A DNA stretch of 32,960 nt from DASPMP01 sp035248725 (GTDB lineage: Bacteria > Gemmatimonadota > Gemmatimonadetes > Gemmatimonadales > Gemmatimonadaceae). The notes beneath the pieces are model-generated. The model did not search any database. It saw only the letters and a program-made list of their open reading frames with translations, and was not told the origin of the DNA. Positions within the stretch are counted from its first letter, which is position 1, and each line of letters begins with the position of its first letter. Made by a program: the position numbers and the translations under genes. Of the stretch, positions 7,659 to 15,339 are shown one piece after another. The stretch lies in contig DATFHG010000070.1 of assembly GCA_035248725.1 (NCBI GenBank), positions 1 to 32,960 on the forward strand. Direction: 5' to 3'.

Positions 7659-10600
7659 GCGACCTCGCGCGCTCCCGCCGTCTCCGCCGCGGGATTGGCC
7701 GAGCGTACGGCGTAGTATTTGGCTTCGGGATGATGCACGATGATCGCCGCCGTGCTCTGTTCCGGCACCAGCTGATAGGCCGACGTCAGCTCCATGCCAA
7801 GCTCGCGCTCGGCGGGAAGGATCCGGAACAGCGTCGCGTGATCCTCCAGATCCGGACACGCGCCATATCCCCACGAGTAGCGTTTGCCGCGGCCGGGCGG
7901 GATCGACAGCTCGTGCTTCACGCGCCGGTGCAGCCACTCGGCCACGGCTTCCGCGGTCTCGACGGCGAGGCCGTGCAGATAGTACGCCTCGGTGTATTCG
8001 CCCGCGGACTGCAGCGCGTCGAACCGTTTGGTCGCGTCGTCACCCACGGTGACGACCTGAAACGCAACGATATCGACGTCGCCCGATTGCTGCGACCGGA
8101 AATAATCCGCGATGCAGAGGCGTTCGCGTCCGTCCTGTCGCGGGAAATGAAACGTCGCGATCTCGCGGAGCGAGCCGTCGCGCTCGTACGGCGCGGGATC
8201 GTACACGATGACGTCGTTGCCGCGCGACTGCGCCGGGAAGTACCCGTAGACGGCGCGCGGCTGGAGCCACCCTTCGCGCTTGGCCGCGGCCGTGAGGCGC
8301 GCGAGCGTGGGCTCGAACACCTCGCGCACCGTCCTGTCGTATTCCGGGCCCGACCCGCGCCCGCCCCACTGCAGGCGATACAGCTCGTCGAGGTCCAGCA
8401 CCGCGAACACTTCATCGAGCGGGATGTCGTTCAGCACGGTAGCGCCGAGAAACGGCGCCGTCGGCACCGCGTGGTCGGCGGATACCGCGCTGCGCGCGCC
8501 ACCGTCGTCACCGACCGGCACATCCTTGCCGACCACGGTCCGCAAGAATACGTCGGTGCGGGCATCCTCCAGCATGCGTGACACGAAGTCACCGCGGCGC
8601 TCGGCGTCCTGGAGGCGATCCATCGTCTCCAGTCCCTCGAACGCGTCCTTACAGTAGAAGACGCCCGGCTCGTACGCACGCTCGCCTTCCACGAACAGCG
8701 CGCGGCGCCCGAAGCGGCGGTTGATCGCCGCGCCGCCGATCATGACGGGAAACGTCAGCCCACGCTTGTCCAGCTCCTGCACGCACAGTGGCATCTGCTT
8801 CGACGTGGAGACGAGCAACGCCGAGAGGCCGATGGCATCCGCGCCGACCTCTACCGCCTTCTCGATGATCGTGTTCACCGGCACCTGCTTGCCGAGGTCG
8901 AACACGGTGTAGCCATTGTTCGAGAGGATGGTGTTGACCAGCGACTTGCCGATGTCGTGGACGTCGCCGTACACGGTGGCCAGCACGACCTTGCCCTTGG
9001 TGAACCCCTCGGCCCGCTCGAGAAACTGCTCGAGGTGCTTCACGGCTTTCTTCATCACCTCGGCGCTCTGGAGCACGAACGGGAGAATGAGCTCCCCGGC
9101 GCCGAACTTGTCGCCCACTTCCTTCATCGCCGGGAGCAGCACGTCGTTGAGAACGCGCACCGGCGTGTCGCGCACGCCGGCGGCATCGAGTGCGGCCTCG
9201 ATGCCGTCCTTTTTTCTGTGCACCACCATCCAGTGCACTTTTTCGGCGGCGCTCATGCCCGCCGTCGGATCTTCCTTTTCCTTCGCTTCCGACGCCTGGG
9301 AGCTCCCGCCTTCGAATGCCTCGATGTACCGCTGCAACGCGTCCGGCCGGCGATTGAAGATCAGGTCGTCCGCCAGCGCGCGCTGAGCCTCCGGGATTTC
9401 GGCGTACGGGGTGACGTGCGCGGGGTTCACGATCGCCATGTCGAGTCCCGCTTCCACACAGTGGTGCAGGAAAACGGAGTTGAGCACTGCGCGCGCCTCA
9501 GCTGCCAGACCGAAGCTCACGTTGGACACGCCCAACGAAGTGTAGACGCCGGGCAGCTCGCGCTTGATGAGCCGGATCCCCTCGATGGTCTCGACCGCCG
9601 AGTTGACCCACTCGGCGTCTCCGGTCGCGAGTGTGAACGTCAGATCGTCGTAGATGAGATCCGACGCGGCGAGCCCGTATTCTCCGACGACGATGTCGTA
9701 GATCTTCGTCGCGACCTCCAGCTTCCGCTCTCGCGTCTTCGCCATCCCCTGCTCGTCGATGGTGAGCGCCACCACTGCCGCGCCGTGCTTCTTCGCGAGA
9801 GGCACGACCTTGTCGATGCGCGTGCGACCATTCTCCATGTTGATGGAGTTGATGATCGCGCGTCCGGGCACGTGCTCCAGTGCCGCCTCGATCACTGAGG
9901 CCTCGGTAGAGTCGATCATGATCGGCGACTCCACGCTCATGGAAAGCAGCTTGACGACCTTCGCCATCTGCTCGGCTTCGTCCGGCCGCTCCGTCAGCGC
10001 CACGCAAACGTCGAGCACGTGTGCGCCGCTCTCCACCTGTTCGCGCGCGACGTCGAGGATGCCCTCGTAGTCGTCGGCGAGGAGGAGTCGCTTCACTTTG
10101 CGCGATCCCTGGGAGTTCACGCGCTCGCCGATGAGCAGCGGCGCCGGCTCCTGGCGGAGGGTGATAGACCGCATCGCGCTCGAGACGCTCGGCTGACTGG
10201 TGCGCCGCGACGCGGTCGCACCCTCGTGTGGACGCGGACGTGCCGCCGCGGGCGTGGACGTCGCCCGGCGAACGGACTGCACGATCTCGGCGAGATGCTC
10301 GGGAGTGGTGCCGCAGCATCCGCCGACGATGCGGACGCCGAACTCGGACACGAACTCTCCGAGCATCTGGGCCATGGGCCCGGGCTCGAGCGGATAGACG
10401 GCGTCGCCGGTGCCCGTGTTCAGCGGAAGACCCGCGTTCGGAATGCACGAGATCGGGAGCTGTGCGTGCGACGTGAGATAGCGGATCGGCTCGCGCATAT
10501 GCTCCGGACCCGTGGAGCAATTCAACCCGATGACGTCCACGCCGAGTGCCTCGAGCGTGGTGAGAGCGCTCGCCACGTCCGTCCCAAGCAGCATGCGACC

Positions 10601-11218
10601 GCTGGTGTCGAGCGTGACCTGCGCCTGAACGGGCACCCGTCGGCCCAATTCATCGAACAGTCGTTCGAAGCCGGCGATCGCTGCCTTGACCTCGAGGATG
10701 TCCTGTGCGGTTTCCACCAGCAGCACGTCGACGCCGCCCTCGACCAGCGCCTTGGCCTGGGCATAGTACGTCTTCTCGAGCGCGGCGAACGAGATCTGCG
10801 ACAGCACGGGGTCGCTGCTGGACGGCAGCATGCCCGTCGGGCCGATCGAACCGGCAACGAATCGCGGACTGCCGGGCTTGGAGAACTTGGCGGTCGCGGC
10901 ACGTGCCAGACGCGCAGCCTGGACGTTCAGGTCGTGCGTCTTCTCCTCGATGCCCCACTCGCGCAGACGATGCGGCGTCGACTGGAACGTGCACGTTTCG
11001 ACGACGTCGCATCCGACGGCGAGAAAGGATTCGTGGATGCTCTGGATGACGTCGGGTCGCGTGAGGACGAGATGATCGTTGCAGCCCTCGAGCTCTTTGC
11101 CGCCAAAATCATCCGCGCTGAGATGATGGCGCTGGATGTTGGTGCCCATGGCGCCGTCGAATACCAGCACCCGGTCATTCAGTGCATCCAAGTAGGGGGA
11201 GCGCGAAGGAGCTTTCAT
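7655..11218 (-). CDS. metH: Cobalamin-dependent methionine synthase
   Basis: The enzyme transfers the methyl of methyl-THF to homocysteine via methylcobalamin. It is full length (1187 residues) with all four modules. The homocysteine domain spans about 1-320 (zinc ligands C234 and C301-C302). The pterin domain spans about 355-620 (IGERVNSQGSRK at 363-374, INSINMENG). The cap and B12 domain span about 655-880 (cobalt-ligand His754 in DVHDIGKS, S799 in GLSALLVSTS). The SAM-binding reactivation domain runs from about 900 to the end (R1113-YSWGY and GACPDLED). An ATG at 11218 begins a sequence close to other MetH N-termini; a TTG at 11272 would add 18 residues but falls beside the leader terminator. 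No Shine-Dalgarno is evident. A SAM-II riboswitch and terminator precede it. The stop overlaps the next gene's start. Confidence 0.97.
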   Translation of the reverse strand: MKAPSRSPYLDALNDRVLVFDGAMGTNIQRHHLSADDFGGKELEGCNDHLVLTRPDVIQSIHESFLAVGCDVVETCTFQSTPHRLREWGIEEKTHDLNVQAARLARAATAKFSKPGSPRFVAGSIGPTGMLPSSSDPVLSQISFAALEKTYYAQAKALVEGGVDVLLVETAQDILEVKAAIAGFERLFDELGRRVPVQAQVTLDTSGRMLLGTDVASALTTLEALGVDVIGLNCSTGPEHMREPIRYLTSHAQLPISCIPNAGLPLNTGTGDAVYPLEPGPMAQMLGEFVSEFGVRIVGGCCGTTPEHLAEIVQSVRRATSTPAAARPRPHEGATASRRTSQPSVSSAMRSITLRQEPAPLLIGERVNSQGSRKVKRLLLADDYEGILDVAREQVESGAHVLDVCVALTERPDEAEQMAKVVKLLSMSVESPIMIDSTEASVIEAALEHVPGRAIINSINMENGRTRIDKVVPLAKKHGAAVVALTIDEQGMAKTRERKLEVATKIYDIVVGEYGLAASDLIYDDLTFTLATGDAEWVNSAVETIEGIRLIKRELPGVYTSLGVSNVSFGLAAEARAVLNSVFLHHCVEAGLDMAIVNPAHVTPYAEIPEAQRALADDLIFNRRPDALQRYIEAFEGGSSQASEAKEKEDPTAGMSAAEKVHWMVVHRKKDGIEAALDAAGVRDTPVRVLNDVLLPAMKEVGDKFGAGELILPFVLQSAEVMKKAVKHLEQFLERAEGFTKGKVVLATVYGDVHDIGKSLVNTILSNNGYTVFDLGKQVPVNTIIEKAVEVGADAIGLSALLVSTSKQMPLCVQELDKRGLTFPVMIGGAAINRRFGRRALFVEGERAYEPGVFYCKDAFEGLETMDRLQDAERRGDFVSRMLEDARTDVFLRTVVGKDVPVGDDGGARSAVSADHAVPTAPFLGATVLNDIPLDEVFAVLDLDELYRLQWGGRGSGPEYDRTVREVFEPTLARLTAAAKREGWLQPRAVYGYFPAQSRGNDVIVYDPAPYERDGSLREIATFHFPRQDGRERLCIADYFRSQQSGDVDIVAFQVVTVGDDATKRFDALQSAGEYTEAYYLHGLAVETAEAVAEWLHRRVKHELSIPPGRGKRYSWGYGACPDLEDHATLFRILPAERELGMELTSAYQLVPEQSTAAIIVHHPEAKYYAVRSANPAAETAGAREVA

Positions 11219-11265
11219 AAAGGGCAGAAGGGTCCGGCCATGGCGGCCTGCTCTCGAGGCATCCG

Positions 11266-11301
11266 AAAACAAAAATGGCCCAAACGCATAGGCGCCGGGC
11301 C
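11266..11301 (-). terminator. Intrinsic terminator between the SAM-II aptamer and metH
   Basis: On the minus strand GGCCCGGCGC (11301-11292) folds with GCGTTTGGGCC (11287-11277) around a CTAT loop. This gives five G-C pairs, two G-T pairs, a one-base bulge and three more G-C pairs. After one A comes TTTTTGTTTT (11275-11266). The hairpin lies about 6 bases beyond the aptamer and 48 bases before the metH ATG, so it sits in the leader of metH and not at the end of a gene. It is best explained as an attenuator. Confidence 0.85.
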
Positions 11302-11306
11302 GGACG

Positions 11307-11355
11307 CTTTAGCAGTTTGTTTAACGTGGCCGCAAGTTGCCGTTAAATCGCCACG
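11307..11355 (-). promoter_or_regulatory. SAM-II riboswitch (metA/metX-type aptamer) in the metH leader
   Basis: The minus-strand sequence carries each conserved block of the SAM-II family in order and spacing. The P1 5' strand CGTGGC (11355-11350) is followed by GATTTA, then CTTGC. The P1 3' strand GCCACG (11330-11325) is a perfect complement, and is followed by TTAAA and GCTAAA (11313-11308). The TTGC of the loop can pair with GCTA to make the expected pseudoknot. The match was made by eye from memory of published SAM-II sequences. It fits its gene: SAM would repress methionine synthesis. Confidence 0.92.
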
Positions 11356-11361
11356 ATCTCT

Positions 11362-11367
11362 ATTGTA
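11362..11367 (-). promoter_or_regulatory. Putative -10 element for the metH operon
   Basis: TACAAT on the minus strand lies 6 bases before the first P1 base of the aptamer, so transcription would start almost exactly at the riboswitch. I see no convincing -35 hexamer at 16-18 bases upstream, so the call rests on the -10 match and its position. Confidence 0.5.
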
Positions 11368-11406
11368 GTACTGACGTTAGCCACACCCACGCGTAACAGC
11401 AAGCGC

Positions 11407-11850
11407 TCAGAAGGCTTGCTGCTCCGGCGGCGTGTGGCGTTTCCCGCGGCCCGTGGCGCGCACGCGATCCTGCACGTGCTGCGCGAGCGCGAGCAGGCGG
11501 GCGCGCTCGAGCGGGAGCGTCAAGTCAGCCATGACCGACCGCTGCAGCGCGAGGGGCAGCGCAGGAAGCGCGTCCACCGTGGCGTGAAAGAGGACGAGCG
11601 CGCCGCCCGGCGCCAACGTTACGGCCATCGCGTCTGCGGTCGCTTCTGCAGCCTGTCGCCTGTCGATCACCGCGAGCAGCGGCGGTGTGCGCGATGACGC
11701 ATCGCGAGCGTCGGTGAGCGTTGGCGCGACGATCGGCTGATAGCCGAGTGCCGCGAACGATTGTGCGAGTCCTTCCAGCAGGGCGTCATCATCTCCGACA
11801 AGCAGAACTCGCAAGTCGGATGCGCTCCCCGATCCAGTCGATGCTTCCAT
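11407..11850 (-). CDS. Stand-alone degenerate response-regulator receiver domain protein
   Basis: From ATG 11850 the 147-residue product shows a receiver-like order. It has an acidic pocket (VLLVGDDDALLEGL, D20-D22), a candidate phospho-acceptor D63 in LLAVIDRR, and a VLFHAT strand. At the position of the conserved lysine (normally KP) it reads ADLTLPLE, so that key residue is missing. The C-terminal tail is basic and glutamine-rich, with no output domain. It may therefore be a phosphorylation-independent or modified receiver. Starts at ATG 11859 or GTG 11895 are also possible; a GGAG at about 11 bases favours 11850. It lies 40 bases upstream of the metH promoter, on the same strand. No link to methionine is shown. 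Confidence 0.7.
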   Translation of the reverse strand: MEASTGSGSASDLRVLLVGDDDALLEGLAQSFAALGYQPIVAPTLTDARDASSRTPPLLAVIDRRQAAEATADAMAVTLAPGGALVLFHATVDALPALPLALQRSVMADLTLPLERARLLALAQHVQDRVRATGRGKRHTPPEQQAF

Positions 11851-11911
11851 AAGCGTCATCGCTCCAGCAACGGACGGATGCGACCTTCGGGCCACTCCGG
11901 CGATCTCTGCG

Positions 11912-11942
11912 ATTCTACATCGCGAGATCGTTCCGGAAACAA
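11912..11942 (-). promoter_or_regulatory. Possible promoter for the receiver gene
   Basis: On the minus strand TTGTTT is followed after 19 bases by TAGAAT (11917-11912), about 60 bases before the chosen start. The spacer is longer than ideal and the gene could instead be read from the YggT gene upstream, so this is weak. Confidence 0.25.
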
Positions 11943-12000
11943 TTGTAATGGTACGTGTGTGAATCCCGAAAGTGGCGGCAGGGAAAATGTTGGCCGCGGT

Positions 12001-12585
12001 TCACGGGATGCCGACGGCTCGCTGCACGAGCACGATCAGGAACCAGGCGACCAGCGGACTGACGTCCACCATGCCGAACGGTGGAATGATCCGTCGCAAT
12101 GGGTCCAGAAACCAGTCGGTGAGGACGTACGACCAGCGAATCCAGCGCGAATACGGTGAAATCCGGAACCACGAGGAGAAGACGCGCACGAGGAGCGCGA
12201 TCTTGAGAATTCCGAACGCCCACGACAGCAGCATGACACCGAACCGGCCGGGGGTACTCAAACCCCACAGCACGTTCGCGATGAATCCGCCGAGGAAATC
12301 CAGCAACGCCAGCAGCAGGAGCCCGCCCACGACGACGATCGCCAGCGTCCACCAGGGCGCATGTGCGGGCAGGCCGCCAGCGCGCACGATACGGCGCTCG
12401 ACGGGACGCATGAGCGGATCGAAGAACCGACGGCTGAACCGCGCAATCGGCCCGAACGGATTCACGCGACGCGTGCGTACCGTCCAGTCCACCAGCGCGA
12501 TGACCGCTACCACGACGGCGATCCAGAACAGCGCGACGCGCAGCTCGATCAGGACCAGCTGGTAGACGGCGAGGATTCTATCCAT
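12001..12585 (-). CDS. YggT family integral membrane protein
   Basis: The 194-residue product has four hydrophobic segments (about 7-30, 78-103, 111-135 and 175-192). It also carries the family signature near the C-terminus: SPYSRWIRWSYVLTDWFLDP, then LRRIIPPFGMVDVSPLVA. YggT proteins are inner-membrane proteins linked in other bacteria to cell division, membrane organisation and osmotic tolerance; the molecular role is unclear. Only one full YggT repeat is evident, at the C-terminal half. The first half has a basic segment (about 34-66) between two helices. ATG 12585 is the only reasonable start. It is divergent from citrate synthase with 68 bases between starts. The 105-base gap to the downstream receiver gene may hold a separate promoter. 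Confidence 0.9.
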   Translation of the reverse strand: MDRILAVYQLVLIELRVALFWIAVVVAVIALVDWTVRTRRVNPFGPIARFSRRFFDPLMRPVERRIVRAGGLPAHAPWWTLAIVVVGGLLLLALLDFLGGFIANVLWGLSTPGRFGVMLLSWAFGILKIALLVRVFSSWFRISPYSRWIRWSYVLTDWFLDPLRRIIPPFGMVDVSPLVAWFLIVLVQRAVGIP

Positions 12586-12653
12586 GCCTTGAACCTGTAG
12601 ATTGAGTTACACGCTCGGCAGAGTGGCCGAGTGACACTCAGGAGAACGTAGCA

Positions 12654-14033
12654 ATGGGCGCCACGACGAAGACCGCCGGCAAGACGGACGGGCAGACGGC
12701 TGCCACCGCCTCGGCTGCACTCGATATCAAGGATTCACGGACCGGCAAGAACTACTCGGTCGCGATCCTGCCACCCGGCACCGAAGGCGATACGGCCGTG
12801 CGTGCGATGGACCTGCGCCAGGTGAAGGTGGACGCGGACGAATTCGGGTTGATGACGTACGATCCCGCGTTCATGAACACGGCGTCGTGCAAGAGCGCGA
12901 TCACCTTCATCGATGGCGACAAGGGCATTCTGCGCTACCGCGGGTACCCGATCGAACAGCTGGCGGACCAGGCGACCTTCCTGGAAGTGGCGTGGCTGCT
13001 GCGACACGGCGAGCTGCCGGGCCAGCAGGACTACGACCAGTGGGTGCACGACATCACGTTCCACACGTACGTGCACGAGAACATCAAGGAGTTCATGCGC
13101 GGCTTCCGGTACGACGCGCATCCGATGTCGATGCTCACCGCGACGGTGGCCGCGTTGTCGTCGTTCTACCCCGAGGCCAAGAACATCCACGATCCGGAGC
13201 AGCGGAACATCTCGATCATCCGCCTGCTCGCCAAAGTGCCCACGCTCGCGGCCTTCATCTACCGGCACGCGAAGGGCCTCCCCTTCATTTATCCGGACAA
13301 CGATCTCAGTTACATCGAGAACTACCTCTCGATGGTCGCCCGCATGTCGGAGCCGAAATACGAGGCCAATCCGATCTTCTGCAAGGCGCTCGAGGTGCTG
13401 TTCATCCTGCACGCCGACCATGAGCAGAACTGCTCGACGAACGCCGTCCGCGCGGTCGGCTCGTCGCACGTCGATCCGTTCTCTGCGGTCGCCGCGGGCA
13501 TCGCCGCGCTCTACGGTCCGCTGCACGGCGGCGCGAACGAAGCCGTCCTGCGCATGATCAATGAGATCGGGCACCCGAAGAACGTTCCGGCGTTCATCGA
13601 CGAGGTGAAGGGCGGGAAGGGGAGCCGCCTCATGGGCTTCGGCCACCGCGTGTACAAGAACTACGATCCTCGCGCGAAGATCGTGAAGAAGCTCGCGAAC
13701 GAGGTCTTCGAACAGATTGGCATCGACAAGGACCTCGAGATCGCCCTCAAGCTCGAGGAAGTGGCCCTCAACGACGACTACTTCGTGTCGCGCAAACTCT
13801 ACCCGAACGTCGACTTCTACACCGGTTTGATCTACCGGTCCATGGCGTTCCCCACCGACTACTTCACCGTGCTCTTTGCGGCGGCGCGCACGGCCGGATG
13901 GCTGGCGCAGTGGGAGGAGATGCTGAACGACAAAGAGCAGAAGATCGCGCGCCCGCGACAGATCTACGTCGGTCCCGCAGAGCGTCCGTACAGGAACGCG
14001 CTGTCGAACAAGTTTCCGAAGACGCGCAAGTAG
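12654..14033 (+). CDS. gltA: Citrate synthase
   Basis: The enzyme condenses acetyl-CoA and oxaloacetate to citrate, the entry step of the TCA cycle. The catalytic triad can be placed at H291 (LHGGANEA), H331 (GFGHRVYKNYDPR) and D387 (NVDFYTG). Other family blocks include GILRYRGYPIEQLA and NISIIRLLAK. The 459-residue length exceeds the usual ~430 because of a polar, Ala/Thr/Lys-rich N-terminal extension of about 30 residues (MGATTKTAGKTDGQ). The start at ATG 12654 is supported by AGGAG about 9 bases upstream. The gene converges on the mutY-like gene, with a single base between their stops. It resembles the hexameric Gram-negative type; NADH inhibition cannot be confirmed from sequence. Confidence 0.97.
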   Translation: MGATTKTAGKTDGQTAATASAALDIKDSRTGKNYSVAILPPGTEGDTAVRAMDLRQVKVDADEFGLMTYDPAFMNTASCKSAITFIDGDKGILRYRGYPIEQLADQATFLEVAWLLRHGELPGQQDYDQWVHDITFHTYVHENIKEFMRGFRYDAHPMSMLTATVAALSSFYPEAKNIHDPEQRNISIIRLLAKVPTLAAFIYRHAKGLPFIYPDNDLSYIENYLSMVARMSEPKYEANPIFCKALEVLFILHADHEQNCSTNAVRAVGSSHVDPFSAVAAGIAALYGPLHGGANEAVLRMINEIGHPKNVPAFIDEVKGGKGSRLMGFGHRVYKNYDPRAKIVKKLANEVFEQIGIDKDLEIALKLEEVALNDDYFVSRKLYPNVDFYTGLIYRSMAFPTDYFTVLFAAARTAGWLAQWEEMLNDKEQKIARPRQIYVGPAERPYRNALSNKFPKTRK

Positions 14034-14034
14034 A

Positions 14035-14700
14035 TCAGGGCGCCTTCGCGCCCGTGGCGCAGTAGGGTCGCACGGGGCACCGTCCGCAATGCGCGGTGCG
14101 GGCGGTGCAGACGAGGGCGCCGAGCTCCATCAAGGCCTGGTTGTGCGTCCACGTGGCGCGCCCGGTTCGCGGCAGGATGGCTTCCGCGATCGCCCACACC
14201 TTTTTCTGGCCGCGACTCGACTGCGCATCGACGCGCGGTGCGAATACGCGCTTCAGCACGCGCGCGACGTTGGTGTCCACGAGCGCTGCCCGACGCTCGA
14301 AGGCGAAGGACGCGATGGCTCCAGCGGTGTACGGGCCGACGCCCGGAAGCGCGCGCAGCGTCTCCGGTCGCGACGGCAGACCGCCGGTTGCCGCGACCTC
14401 GCGCGCCAGTGCGTGGAGGTTGCGCGCACGCGCGTAGTATCCCAATCCCTGCCAGCTCTCACGCACGCGACGTGGTGGCGCCGCTGCGAGGGCGTCGAAG
14501 GTCGGAAAGCGACGCAGGAAACGGTCGTAGTACTCGAGCACACGCGATACCTGCGTCTGCTGCAGCATCGCTTCGGACACCAGCACGCGGCACGGGTCGC
14601 GCGTCGCGCGCCAGGGCAGCTTGCGCCCATTCCTGCGGAACCACCGGTGCAATGCGGCGCGAAACGCGATGGCGCGCTGCGCTTCGACACTCACTTTCAT
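14035..14700 (-). CDS. MutY-like A/G-specific adenine glycosylase lacking the C-terminal domain
   Basis: This HhH-GPD base-excision glycosylase has 221 residues. It contains LPWR at 28-31 and the catalytic Glu43 in SEAMLQQTQ. The helix-hairpin-helix is LPGVGPYTAGAIA (118-130) with Tyr124 at the position that is Lys in Nth, then catalytic Asp142 in VDTNVARVL. A complete 4Fe-4S loop follows (C198-x6-C205-x2-C208-x5-C214). MutY proteins are usually about 340-370 residues because of a C-terminal NUDIX-like domain that recognises 8-oxoguanine; here the protein stops shortly after the cluster. It is therefore a short MutY, or a related mismatch glycosylase like the archaeal G/T enzyme Mig. Its ATG overlaps the stop of the permease gene (ATGA), so it is the last gene of the crcB cluster. 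Confidence 0.85.
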   Translation of the reverse strand: MKVSVEAQRAIAFRAALHRWFRRNGRKLPWRATRDPCRVLVSEAMLQQTQVSRVLEYYDRFLRRFPTFDALAAAPPRRVRESWQGLGYYARARNLHALAREVAATGGLPSRPETLRALPGVGPYTAGAIASFAFERRAALVDTNVARVLKRVFAPRVDAQSSRGQKKVWAIAEAILPRTGRATWTHNQALMELGALVCTARTAHCGRCPVRPYCATGAKAP

Positions 14701-15335
14701 TCAGGAGTCCAGGAGGGCGTCGCGGCGAACAACCCGTCGCGCATCGTCACGCGATGCGCCAGTGCGAGCCCGATGGCGAGGCTCACGATCCCCGCCGCGA
14801 CGCGCACGCCACGATCGAACGTCAGCAGACGTTGCGCCCCGTAGCGGGCAGTGAGCGCGAGGGCGGCGGTGATCGCGGACATGCCGATGATGGTGCCGAG
14901 GCAGAAACTGACGAGATAGGCCACGGCGGACACCGCGTCGCGCGTTGCGCCGAGGACCAGGAGCGCGAGCACCGCCGTTCCCGCCAGCCCGTGCACGATG
15001 CCGATGGCCAGGGGACGCACCGCCGACATCGCCTGCGCAGCGGTCGTGCCACGAACGAGCGAGCGCACGCCAAGTCCAATGAGCATCAGTGCCGCCAGAA
15101 ACTCGAACGCGAGCGCAACGCGCACGGGCATCGGAATCCGCAGCACGATGAGAATCCCACCCACCAGCAGGACGCTCACGGAGTGGCCCGCGCCCCACGC
15201 GACGCCGATGAGCGCAGCCCGTCCGGCCGACCGGCTCTCCGTCACGATCGTGCCGACCGCGGCGACGTGATCGGCGTCGGTGGCATGACGCACCCCGAGC
15301 GCGACACCGAGTGCGAGTGCGGGCAACACCGTCAT
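14697..15335 (-). CDS. NicO/NiCoT-type nickel/cobalt permease family protein
   Basis: The 212-residue inner-membrane protein has about six hydrophobic segments. The family signature is in the first helix, H17-ATDA-D22-H23 (RHATDADHVAAV), the metal-selecting HX4DH motif of nickel/cobalt transporters. A second histidine-containing segment is AWGAGHSVSVL. It is shorter than HoxN/NixA-type permeases (about 330 residues) and closer to compact UreH/HupE-like relatives. Uptake of Ni or Co is the family expectation, not shown here; efflux members also exist. Cobalt supply would matter for the B12-dependent MetH in this window, but that is inference. ATG 15335 lies 4 bases after the DUF190 stop and the stop overlaps the mutY-like start, so it is mid-operon. 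Confidence 0.88.
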   Translation of the reverse strand: MTVLPALALGVALGVRHATDADHVAAVGTIVTESRSAGRAALIGVAWGAGHSVSVLLVGGILIVLRIPMPVRVALAFEFLAALMLIGLGVRSLVRGTTAAQAMSAVRPLAIGIVHGLAGTAVLALLVLGATRDAVSAVAYLVSFCLGTIIGMSAITAALALTARYGAQRLLTFDRGVRVAAGIVSLAIGLALAHRVTMRDGLFAATPSWTPE

Positions 15336-15339
15336 GGTG

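Noticed and set aside
5391..7715. A 774-codon plus-strand open frame across the MTHFR fusion gene.
   Set aside because: It is antisense to a well-conserved two-domain enzyme, rich in Arg/His/Asp with no family motifs; a G+C-driven shadow.
12614..12640. GGCAGAGTGGCCGAGTGACAC before gltA resembles the 5' part of tRNA-Ser/Leu.
   Set aside because: No acceptor stem, anticodon arm or T arm follows; the gltA ribosome site begins within a few bases. Chance similarity.
14038..14053. GGGCGC/GCGCCC hairpin at the gltA-mutY junction.
   Set aside because: No T-run on either strand, and it lies in the coding end of the mutY-like gene. Not called as a terminator.
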